Source of the DNA: an uncultured Clostridia bacterium
GTDB lineage: Bacteria; Bacillota; Clostridia; Oscillospirales; Acutalibacteraceae
Length of the DNA: 13,499 nt
Assembly (NCBI GenBank): GCA_946004305.1
Contig: CAMFZJ010000024.1
Location: forward strand, 1 to 13,499
Direction of reading: 5' to 3'
Positions 1 to 6,543 of the stretch are shown here, in pieces. The notes under the pieces were generated by a model, which did no database searches, had not been told where the DNA came from, and saw only the letters and a program-made list of their open reading frames with translations. A program made the translations under genes and the position numbers. The stretch's first letter is position 1, and each line of letters starts with the position of its first letter.

Positions 1-119
1 CAAGCGGTACAAATGTTGCGGCGGCTATTAAGCTTGCCAAAAAGCTCGGCAAGGGAAAAACTGTTGTAACAATCCTGCCTGATACTGCCGAGAGATATTT
101 TTCAACTCCTCTTTTCTAA
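1..119 (+). CDS. cysK: Cysteine synthase (O-acetylserine sulfhydrylase), C-terminal fragment
   Basis: Only the last 38 codons are present, read from base 3 and ending at TAA 117-119; the gene enters from the left edge. The visible residues run SGTNVAAAIKLA, then a GKTVVTILPD segment, then ERYFSTPLF at the end. This is the characteristic C-terminus of PLP-dependent CysK: a Gly/Thr-rich loop near the cofactor, the 'VTILPDxxERY' strand, and a short 'ST.LF' tail. CysK converts O-acetylserine and sulfide to cysteine in the cytoplasm, using the product of CysE, which is encoded about 10 kb downstream in this window. A terminator follows directly, so this gene ends its own transcript. The family call is secure from the tail motif. 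Distinguishing CysK from close paralogues (CysM or cystathionine beta-synthase-like proteins) would need the missing N-terminal part. Confidence 0.85.
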   Translation, partial: SGTNVAAAIKLAKKLGKGKTVVTILPDTAERYFSTPLF

Positions 120-156
120 TATCCCGACAGCATTTAAAACATATTTCATTATTTAT

Positions 157-183
157 GCTCCTGACTTGGTCGGGAGCTTTTGT
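157..183 (+). terminator. Intrinsic terminator after cysK
   Basis: GCTCCTGA (157-164) pairs with TCGGGAGC (170-177) across a five-base loop, giving eight pairs including one G-U. The stem is followed by TTTTGTTTA. It sits 38 bases after the cysK stop and separates cysK from the trmB promoters. Confidence 0.85.
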
Positions 184-192
184 TTATTATTG

Positions 193-254
193 AATAGAAT
201 TAAACGACTTTGTTACAAAGGTTTACAAGGTTTTAATGCTAAAATAGAATTAAA
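193..254. repeat. 12-base direct repeat in the trmB promoter region
   Basis: AATAGAATTAAA occurs at 193-204 and again at 243-254, exactly 50 bases apart. The second copy contains the -10 of promoter P1. It may be a protein-binding repeat or chance in AT-rich DNA. Confidence 0.4.
222..250 (+). promoter_or_regulatory. Probable sigma-A promoter P1 upstream of trmB
   Basis: TTTACA (222-227) and TAGAAT (245-250) each match the -35 and -10 consensus at five of six positions, with an ideal 17-base spacer. It lies in the AT-rich gap after the cysK terminator, about 120 bases before trmB. The -10 falls inside the second copy of a 12-base direct repeat (193-204 and 243-254). Activity is inferred from sequence only. 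Confidence 0.5.
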
Positions 255-285
255 TTAAAGCCCTGTAAAAACTGTAAAATAATAA

Positions 286-314
286 TTGCAATATTATAAA
301 AAATTTGTTATAAT
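286..314 (+). promoter_or_regulatory. Probable sigma-A promoter P2 (extended -10) upstream of trmB
   Basis: TTGCAA (286-291), a 17-base spacer, and a perfect TATAAT (309-314) preceded by TG at 306-307 (extended -10). A start near base 321 would leave a leader of about 50 bases before trmB. This is the better of the two promoter candidates and probably drives the trmB-to-prmC cluster, because no terminator is visible within that cluster. Confidence 0.65.
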
Positions 315-369
315 GTTTTAGTGAATATCTATGTGTTGGATTATGTCTGAATTTAGACTTTGAGGTAAT

Positions 370-1032
370 ATGAGAATAAGAAAAAAGAAATGGGCAGAGC
401 CTGAGCTTTCTGTCTGCGATTTTTATGTTCCTAACCCTGAAAACTACAAGGGTAAGTGGAAAGAGTTTTTTAATAATGACAACCCCATAGTTCTTGAAGT
501 AGGCTGTGGCAAATGTGCATTTGTAGCTCAAATGGCTCTTATGCACCCTGAGCTAAACTTTATTGCCGTTGACATAAAGCTGGATATGCTGGGTGTAGGC
601 AGACGTTCTATTGTAAAGCTTTTTGATGAGCAAAACAAAGAGGTAAGCAATATTGCACTTGTAAGATACAATGTAGAAATGCTACAGGAAATCATTGACG
701 CTAAGGATGAAATCCAAAGAATTTACATTAATTTCTGCAATCCTTGGCCCAGAAAAAAGCACAAAAAACGCAGACTAACCTTTCCTACAAAGCTCAGAAC
801 ATACAAAAGCCTATTAGCTAAAGGCAGGGAAATACACTTTAAAACTGATGACGATGAGCTTTTTGGGGAAAGCCTTGAGTATTTTAAAAGCGAAGGTTTT
901 GAGATTATAACCGTTTCTTATGACTTACATAACAGCAAAATTGACCCTGCTACCACCCCTATGACTGAACACGAAAAAATGTTTTCTGATGAGGGAATTA
1001 AGATTAAATACTGCATAGCAAAGAATTGCTAA
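370..1032 (+). CDS. trmB: tRNA (guanine-N7-)-methyltransferase TrmB
   Basis: TrmB uses S-adenosylmethionine to make m7G at position 46 in the variable loop of tRNAs. The 220-residue protein has the family's usual length and motifs in order: the SAM-binding glycine loop EVGCGKC (43-49); the signature NFCNPWPRKKHKKRRL (121-136); the TDDDELF segment (159-165); and the C-terminal TEHEKMF (199-205). In the canonical signature the residue before PWP is usually Asp; here it is Asn (residue 124). The ATG is preceded by a GAGGTAA-type RBS at 362-368. It is the first gene after two tandem promoters and is followed after only nine bases by a lipoprotein gene, so it probably heads an operon. The family call is firm. 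Confidence 0.93.
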   Translation: MRIRKKKWAEPELSVCDFYVPNPENYKGKWKEFFNNDNPIVLEVGCGKCAFVAQMALMHPELNFIAVDIKLDMLGVGRRSIVKLFDEQNKEVSNIALVRYNVEMLQEIIDAKDEIQRIYINFCNPWPRKKHKKRRLTFPTKLRTYKSLLAKGREIHFKTDDDELFGESLEYFKSEGFEIITVSYDLHNSKIDPATTPMTEHEKMFSDEGIKIKYCIAKNC

Positions 1033-1041
1033 GGTGAAAAA

Positions 1042-2340
1042 ATGAAGCTAAAACTTAGTTTTATCCTAGCCTTGATTACTGCTTTGATTTTTACGGGATG
1101 TTCATTGAGTCCAAATGGCTCCGACCTTCTTCATCCGCCGAAAACTACCGGCAACGAGGCTGAAATTGAACAGCTTATTGAAAGCACTGCCAAAGGCAGC
1201 TATATGCTTAAATATCCAAACAACGGAGATTATCGTTCTGCTATAATTACAAAGGACTTTGATAATGACGGCAAAGACGAGGCTATTGCTTTTTACCGTA
1301 CTACAGACAACGAGCCTGTAACAAATATGCTTATTATGAGCGATACAAAAAAGGGCTTTAAGACCTGTCTGAATTACGAAACTCAATATACCGATATTGA
1401 CTGCGTACAGTTTGCAGACTATGATTTTGACGGAATTGATGAAATCCTTGTAGGCTTTGTAACCTACACTTCCGGTATCAATGAGCTTGTTGCTTTTGAC
1501 TATAATGCGGAAAACGATACGGCAAAAGCTGTGGAGCTGACAAGTCATTATTCTAGCTTTACTACAGGGGACTATGACTTTGACGGTTCAATGGAGATTA
1601 TGCTCCTTACACTTTCCTCTGCGGATACAAAAGCAAAGGCTACATTAATTGACTATGATAAAAACCAACTGTACATACAATCAAGCTGTAATATGGACGG
1701 TAATGTAACAAGGTTTGAAAATATCCAATCCGCTCTTATAAATACCGATACTTACGGAGTTATTGTTGACGGTTTTACTTCCGACAGCTACAACTCACAG
1801 GTAATTGTGTTTAATGAAACAGAGTTACAGATTGAAGTTTGCAAAGCTACTGCTGAGAGAACTCAGCCTATGAAATCCAGAGATATTGATGATGACGGGT
1901 TTATTGAAATTCCTGAAATATCATCTTCACCAATGGCTAAAAAAGCCGACCCTCAAAGTGCTGCTCCAATGATTACATGGTACGGCTCTGTAAGAGAAAA
2001 TAACTCTACGGCTTTTTTGCCGGAGATTTATTCCTTCGGAAGTTTTGAATACAGCTACGGGTTTATGTTGCCTGATAATTTAGTTAACAACACAACGGCT
2101 GTAACATCTGCTGACAACAAAACCCTTAGTATATATCATCTGAAAAACAACAGGCAGGGCAAGCTTATTCTGACCTTTAAGGTTTTTGACGCAAATAATT
2201 CCCCTGAAAGAGATTCAAGCTTTACACTACTTGAATCTATGGACGGACTTGACTACTGCTATAGTATTTCGGATTCCGGCATTATTGGTGACGATACTGT
2301 AAAAGCAAATTTTACACTTTATAACAAAGGTGTTCAATAA
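1042..2340 (+). CDS. Secreted lipoprotein with repeated DxDxDG (FG-GAP/VCBS-like) motifs, function unknown
   Basis: The 432-residue protein starts with a lipoprotein signal peptide: MKLKLS, a hydrophobic stretch (7-17), and lipobox FTGC with the lipidated Cys at residue 20. It should therefore be anchored on the outer face of the membrane. Four Asp-rich loops of the pattern D-x-D-x-D-G-x-x-E begin at residues 72, 126, 177 and 281. The intervals are 54, 51 and 104 (about twice 52), so one repeat near residue 229 may be degenerate. Such loops are the calcium-binding turns of FG-GAP/VCBS-type beta-propeller repeats. The C-terminal third (about 300-432) has no motif I recognise. The RBS AAGGTG overlaps the trmB stop, and a two-component system follows after 44 bases. 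A role as an accessory sensor or surface factor for that system is a guess from position only. No enzymatic motif is visible. Confidence 0.8.
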   Translation: MKLKLSFILALITALIFTGCSLSPNGSDLLHPPKTTGNEAEIEQLIESTAKGSYMLKYPNNGDYRSAIITKDFDNDGKDEAIAFYRTTDNEPVTNMLIMSDTKKGFKTCLNYETQYTDIDCVQFADYDFDGIDEILVGFVTYTSGINELVAFDYNAENDTAKAVELTSHYSSFTTGDYDFDGSMEIMLLTLSSADTKAKATLIDYDKNQLYIQSSCNMDGNVTRFENIQSALINTDTYGVIVDGFTSDSYNSQVIVFNETELQIEVCKATAERTQPMKSRDIDDDGFIEIPEISSSPMAKKADPQSAAPMITWYGSVRENNSTAFLPEIYSFGSFEYSYGFMLPDNLVNNTTAVTSADNKTLSIYHLKNNRQGKLILTFKVFDANNSPERDSSFTLLESMDGLDYCYSISDSGIIGDDTVKANFTLYNKGVQ

Positions 2341-2384
2341 ATTAATTTCGGAAATAAAAGTTTACTTTAACGGAGGTTTTACTT

Positions 2385-3095
2385 ATGAAAAAGGTTCTTG
2401 TATGTGAGGATGAGGCTGCAATCCGTGACTTTGTGGTTATAAATCTGCAAAGAGCCGGATACGATGTAGTTGAGGCTGACTGCGGTGAAACTGCATTAAA
2501 GAAATACGAAGAAAGCAACGGAGATTTTGACGTTGCTATTCTTGACGTAATGATGCCCGGCATTGACGGTTTTCAGGTTTGCAAGGAGCTGAGAAGTAAA
2601 AACGGCAGTCTTGGTATTATTATGCTCTCTGCTAAAACTCAGGAAATGGATAAGGTTACCGGTCTTATGCTGGGAGCTGACGACTATGTATCAAAGCCAT
2701 TCTCTCCATCTGAGCTTCTTGCACGAGTTGACTCTCTCTACAGGAGAGTATCTCTTGCACAGTTAAATGCTGAAAACAACTTTAAGGAGGAGCTTCACTC
2801 AGGTGATTTTACACTTAATCTTCGCAACCGTGCTTTACTCAAGAACGGCAAAATGATTGAGCTTACTCAGGTTGAATTTCAGATTATGGAATACTTCTTC
2901 TCCAACCCTGACGAAACTCTGGACCGTACCGACATTTTAAGTCATGTATGGGGAGACGCTTATGTGGGAGAAGAAAAAATTGTTGACGTTAATATCCGCA
3001 GACTTCGTATGAAGGTTGAGGATGAACCGTCAAGTCCTAAGCACATCATCACCGTATGGGGACTTGGATACAAATGGGACACTAAAAATCAGTAA
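2385..3095 (+). CDS. OmpR/PhoB-family response regulator
   Basis: This 236-residue protein is a DNA-binding response regulator. The receiver domain (about 3-115) has the acidic pair Glu8/Asp9, phospho-acceptor Asp54 within ILDVMMPG, switch Ser82 and Lys104 in the SKPF motif. The C-terminal winged helix (about 140-233) carries ELTQVEFQIM and the closing VWGLGYKW typical of the Trans_reg_C fold. A strong RBS, CGGAGG, lies ten bases before the ATG. The histidine kinase gene 55 bases downstream is the evident partner. The domain make-up resembles PhoP/ResD-type regulators, but target genes and stimulus cannot be read from the sequence, so no gene symbol is given. No distinct promoter is apparent between this gene and the lipoprotein gene, suggesting co-transcription. 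Confidence 0.93.
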   Translation: MKKVLVCEDEAAIRDFVVINLQRAGYDVVEADCGETALKKYEESNGDFDVAILDVMMPGIDGFQVCKELRSKNGSLGIIMLSAKTQEMDKVTGLMLGADDYVSKPFSPSELLARVDSLYRRVSLAQLNAENNFKEELHSGDFTLNLRNRALLKNGKMIELTQVEFQIMEYFFSNPDETLDRTDILSHVWGDAYVGEEKIVDVNIRRLRMKVEDEPSSPKHIITVWGLGYKWDTKNQ

Positions 3096-3150
3096 TTTAA
3101 AGCTACTATTATTAAGCCTATAGACTTAAACTGACAGGGGGGTAAAATGG

Positions 3151-4581
3151 TTGTTCAAGGGTATTACAAAACGCTGGATATTAAGTACAATGCTTGTAAT
3201 TTTTGTAATATTTTCTCTTATTGTAACAAGCCTTATATTTGCAGTTATCTCCCTGTATAATCAGGACGTTGAGCAAAGATTAAGCAGCGTTTCAAATGAA
3301 ATTTCCGCTGTTTTTGAGGGATATCAGGCCGAAAACTCCACTGTGTTTTTGTCCGGTGCAAAGGATTATGTGGAAGACTTTGCCCATAAAGAAAGTATGG
3401 AAGTAATGGTTATCAACTCTGCCGGCAGGGTTGTGCTTACCTCCACAGGCTTTTCCTATGATGATAACGATAAGTTCCAGGACTTCTCCGAAGCTTCAAA
3501 AAGTCAGGACAAAACTGCTTTTTGGGACGGAGTGCTATCCTCAGGGGAAAAGGTAAAAAGCTTCACACGGATAGTAACAAATACCGAGGGTTCAGTTATC
3601 GGCGCTGTAAGATACGTTGTTTCAATGACTGATGTAAATAACAGAATTATTCTTATTTCCGCAGTATTAATTCTTGCAGGTATTGTTATACTTTCGCTGA
3701 TTACCCTTTCAGGCAATATGTTTATACGTTCCATTGTAACACCTGTCAGAGAGCTGAGAGATACTGCCGAAAAAATCGCTCACGGAGATTTCAGTACAAA
3801 AATTCAGAAACACCGTAATGACGAAATCGGTGAGCTTACAGAAGCCATTACGGATATGGCTAAAGACCTTGAAGCAACCGAGCAGATGAAAAACGACTTT
3901 ATCTCACGAGTTTCTCACGAGCTTAGAACTCCTCTTACTGCCATTAAGGGTTGGGCTGAAACTATGCAGCTTTCAGGCAAGGGTAAGCTTGACAGAAAAA
4001 CCTTTGACAAAGGTATGGGTGTTATCATTAAGGAAAGCACAAGGCTTACAGGCTTGGTTGAGGAGCTTCTTGACTTTTCCCGTATTCAAACCGGAAGAAT
4101 GGTACTGCTTAACGAAAAGCTTGACATTCTTGCAGAGCTTGACGAAACTGTGTATATGCTTAAAGACAGAGCTGTAAACGAAGGCAAGCACCTTATTTAT
4201 GATGAGCCTGAAGCTGTTTTCCCTCCTGTTTACGGTGACAGAAACCGCTTAAAGCAGGTATTTATCAACATTATTGATAACGCATTAAAATACACTCCCG
4301 AAAACGGAGTTGTTGCTATAGAAATCAAATACAATCCTGAAGAGGAAAACATCGCTATCATTGTTACTGATACCGGATGTGGAATTTCTGCTGAGGATTT
4401 GCCAAAGGTTAAAGAAAAATTTTACAAAGCAAATCAGACTGTTCGAGGTTCAGGTATCGGACTTGCTGTTGCTGACGAGATTGTTCAGCTTCACAAGGGC
4501 AGTCTTGATATTGAATCAGGAGTAGGGGTAGGAACTACTGTTACCATCACTATTCCTGTTATGTCAGATTCAGACAAATAA
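3151..4581 (+). CDS. Membrane sensor histidine kinase (HAMP-HisKA-HATPase)
   Basis: The 476-residue kinase has a transmembrane helix at about 10-34, an extracytoplasmic sensor region at about 35-165, a second helix at about 166-188, a HAMP domain (about 190-240), HisKA with phospho-acceptor His256 in RVSHELRTP, and a HATPase_c domain with the N box (N377 in IIDNALKY), G1 (DTGCG, 407-411) and G2 (GSGIG, 433-437). It should phosphorylate the response regulator encoded just upstream. The start is TTG at 3151: an in-frame TAA at 3127-3129 excludes any extension, and the purine run AGGGGGG (3136-3142) is spaced eight bases from the TTG. MFKGITKRW is also a typical kinase N-terminus. An ATG at 3147 is out of frame and opens a 37-codon ORF. 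The ligand is unknown. Confidence 0.92.
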   Translation: MFKGITKRWILSTMLVIFVIFSLIVTSLIFAVISLYNQDVEQRLSSVSNEISAVFEGYQAENSTVFLSGAKDYVEDFAHKESMEVMVINSAGRVVLTSTGFSYDDNDKFQDFSEASKSQDKTAFWDGVLSSGEKVKSFTRIVTNTEGSVIGAVRYVVSMTDVNNRIILISAVLILAGIVILSLITLSGNMFIRSIVTPVRELRDTAEKIAHGDFSTKIQKHRNDEIGELTEAITDMAKDLEATEQMKNDFISRVSHELRTPLTAIKGWAETMQLSGKGKLDRKTFDKGMGVIIKESTRLTGLVEELLDFSRIQTGRMVLLNEKLDILAELDETVYMLKDRAVNEGKHLIYDEPEAVFPPVYGDRNRLKQVFINIIDNALKYTPENGVVAIEIKYNPEEENIAIIVTDTGCGISAEDLPKVKEKFYKANQTVRGSGIGLAVADEIVQLHKGSLDIESGVGVGTTVTITIPVMSDSDK

Positions 4582-4599
4582 GTTTGAAAGGTAATTATT

Positions 4600-5586
4600 A
4601 TGAGTAAAACCGAAACAAAAAAAATAACCTCTATCGGAGGCAGCGCCCTTATTGAGGGAATTATGATGAGGGGTCCTAAAAAGACCACTGTTGCTGTAAG
4701 AACCGGTGAAAATGAAATTTACACCGAAGATGTAAATATGAGCTTTATAGGAGCTAAGCATAAAATTTGGAAACTGCCCTTTTTCCGTGGGGTTGCAGGA
4801 CTTATTGACTCAATGCGTCTGAGCTACAAATGCCTTATGCTCTCTGCTGACAAAGCTATAGAAGCCGGTGAAATTGAGGAGGAAGAACCAAGTAAGTTTG
4901 AAAAATGGGTTGATGAAAAGCTTGGAGAGAACTTTATGAAGGTTCTCATGGTTATTTCATCAGTATTAGGTATAGGACTTGCAGTATTGCTGTTCTTCTT
5001 TTTACCAACATGGATTTTCCAATTACTGGGTATGGCTTTTCCTGCTTTGGCTTCTGACTCAACAGGCGATATTCCTCTGTGGCAGTCAATTACAGAGGGA
5101 ATTTTGAAGATTCTTATTTTCTTAGGCTACATATTAATCTGCTCGCAAATGAGCGAAATGAAAAGAGTTTTCCAGTATCACGGAGCTGAGCATAAAACAA
5201 TTTTCTGCTACGAAAACGACCTTGAGCTTACTGTTGAGAATGTTAAGAAAATGCGCCGTTTTCACCCAAGATGCGGTACAAGCTTTATTCTCCTTATGCT
5301 TATTGTTGGTATTGTAATAGGCTTGTTTATTCCTGCTTTTCCTGCAATGCCTTGGTTAAGACCTGTAATTAAAATTTTGCTTTTGCCACTAACTTGCGGT
5401 ATAGGCTATGAGCTTATTAAAATCTGCGGTAAGCATGACAATGTAGTTACAAGAATTATAGCTGCACCGGGACTTTGGGCGCAAAGAATTACAACAAAAG
5501 AGCCTGACGAGAAAATGTGCGAAGTTGCAATTAAAGCAATGAAAGCGGTTATCCCTGATGACGGCTCAGATATAGTTACAAAATGA
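4600..5586 (+). CDS. DUF1385 (YqhQ-like) integral membrane protein
   Basis: The 328-residue protein opens with the DUF1385 hallmark SIGGSALIEGIMMRGPK (11-27). It then has membrane segments at about 113-140, 165-183, 227-246 and 253-275. Between them is the conserved cytosol-facing block FQYHGAEHKTIFCYE (191-205) followed by RFHPRCGTSF (220-229), rich in His, Cys and Glu. That pattern suggests a metal or redox site, but no biochemical role is established to my knowledge. In many Firmicutes this family sits next to prmC and prfA. Here prmC overlaps its 3' end, which supports orthology to YqhQ. The gene starts 18 bases after the kinase stop, with a GAAAGGT RBS. The family is certain and the function is not. 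Confidence 0.88.
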   Translation: MSKTETKKITSIGGSALIEGIMMRGPKKTTVAVRTGENEIYTEDVNMSFIGAKHKIWKLPFFRGVAGLIDSMRLSYKCLMLSADKAIEAGEIEEEEPSKFEKWVDEKLGENFMKVLMVISSVLGIGLAVLLFFFLPTWIFQLLGMAFPALASDSTGDIPLWQSITEGILKILIFLGYILICSQMSEMKRVFQYHGAEHKTIFCYENDLELTVENVKKMRRFHPRCGTSFILLMLIVGIVIGLFIPAFPAMPWLRPVIKILLLPLTCGIGYELIKICGKHDNVVTRIIAAPGLWAQRITTKEPDEKMCEVAIKAMKAVIPDDGSDIVTK

Positions 5587-6428
5587 TGAAAATTAAAATT
5601 GCTGAGAAAACAATTGAAAATATGCTTGAAAAGGCAGGGGTTGACTCTCCTGCCTTTAATTCATTGTGCCTTATTGAAAAGGTATGCGGATTTACTCAAA
5701 CTGATTTGATAATCAACGGTGACAAGCCTATTAATAATGAACAGTTTAATGAACTAAAAGCCCTTGCAAACAGAAGGATTCAAGGTGAGCCTTTGCAGTA
5801 TATTCTGGGTGAATGGGAGTTTTACGGCTACAAATTCAAAGTTGGCAAAGGCGTCCTTATTCCTCGAGATGACACAGAGGTTGTGCTTAACAACTGTCTT
5901 GACTTTCTGAAAGAAAAGCCTAAAAAAAATGTCCTTGACCTTTGCAGCGGCAGCGGAGCATTGGCTATTGTAATTAATAAGGAAACCGGTGCTAAGGTAA
6001 CGGCTGTGGAAAAATCCGAAAAGGCTCTCCCCTATCTTAAAGAAAACGCAAGGCTTAACAATAGTGATATAAATATAGTACAGGGAGATATTTTTGAATG
6101 TATGGATAATTTCCCTGACAATAGCTTCGACCTTATTGTATCAAATCCTCCATATATTAAAACTGAGGAAATTAAAACCCTGCAAAGGGAAATCAGCTAT
6201 GAGCCGAAAATGGCACTTGACGGCGGCAAGGATGGCTATATGTTTTACCGACACATAATCAGCCATTGGAGTAAAAAACTAAAACCTCAGGGTATGCTGG
6301 CTTTTGAAATTGGTGAAAACCAGTTTGATACAATAAGACAACTTATGACTGACTACGGTTATAAAAATATCAAAGGAGATTATGATTTAGGCGGTATTCA
6401 GAGAACTATTTATGGGACTTTGATGTAA
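5583..6428 (+). CDS. prmC: Peptide chain release factor N5-glutamine methyltransferase PrmC
   Basis: PrmC methylates the glutamine of the GGQ loop in release factors RF1 and RF2, which they need for efficient peptide release. The 281-residue protein has the N-terminal release-factor-binding domain ending in RRIQGEPLQYILGEWEFYG (64-82), IPRDDTE (93-99, with Asp where most family members have Pro), the SAM-binding loop DLCSGSGALAI (119-129), and catalytic NPPY (188-191) in IVSNPPYI. The start overlaps the stop of the preceding gene (ATGATGA). The second ATG at 5586 is an equal candidate. No strong RBS precedes it, so translation is probably coupled to the DUF1385 gene. The prfA gene that often follows is absent; the next gene is recA with its own promoter. 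Confidence 0.93.
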   Translation: MMKIKIAEKTIENMLEKAGVDSPAFNSLCLIEKVCGFTQTDLIINGDKPINNEQFNELKALANRRIQGEPLQYILGEWEFYGYKFKVGKGVLIPRDDTEVVLNNCLDFLKEKPKKNVLDLCSGSGALAIVINKETGAKVTAVEKSEKALPYLKENARLNNSDINIVQGDIFECMDNFPDNSFDLIVSNPPYIKTEEIKTLQREISYEPKMALDGGKDGYMFYRHIISHWSKKLKPQGMLAFEIGENQFDTIRQLMTDYGYKNIKGDYDLGGIQRTIYGTLM

Positions 6429-6432
6429 ATTT

Positions 6433-6446
6433 AGAAAATTTGTTCG
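6433..6446. promoter_or_regulatory. Possible LexA (SOS) operator upstream of recA
   Basis: AGAAAATTTGTTCG matches the Gram-positive LexA box CGAAC-N4-GTTCG at eight of ten defined positions; the mismatches are at bases 1 and 5 of the left arm. It lies 20 bases before the -35 of the recA promoter, in the place where SOS control of recA would be expected. The surrounding AT-rich palindromic sequence (6435-6454) makes a chance match possible. Confidence 0.4.
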
Positions 6447-6466
6447 AAAATTTTAGCTTAAATATA

Positions 6467-6495
6467 TTGATTTTTACCTGCTAATATTTTATAAT
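6467..6495 (+). promoter_or_regulatory. recA promoter
   Basis: TTGATT (6467-6472), a 17-base spacer, and a perfect TATAAT (6490-6495) sit 49 bases before the recA start. The 115-base gap after prmC contains no convincing terminator, so recA may also receive read-through from upstream. Confidence 0.75.
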
Positions 6496-6543
6496 ATTAT
6501 TGTTTAAAAATAAGAATTTTGCCCTTTTCAGGAGGTATATGAA

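Noticed and set aside
1102..1548. 148-codon ORF on the - strand inside the lipoprotein gene
   Set aside because: It is antisense to a gene with a clear signal peptide and repeat motifs, and has no RBS or domain.
2311..2340. Possible promoter at the 3' end of the lipoprotein gene for the two-component genes
   Set aside because: TTTACA (2311-2316) is a fair -35, but no acceptable -10 follows at 16-18 bases.
3096..3150. Possible terminator between response regulator and kinase
   Set aside because: Only weak AT-rich complementarity, with no stable stem or T-run.
6435..6454. AT-rich hairpin after prmC as a terminator
   Set aside because: The stem is all A-T pairs (AAAATTT/AAATTTT) and is followed by AGCTTA rather than a T-run.
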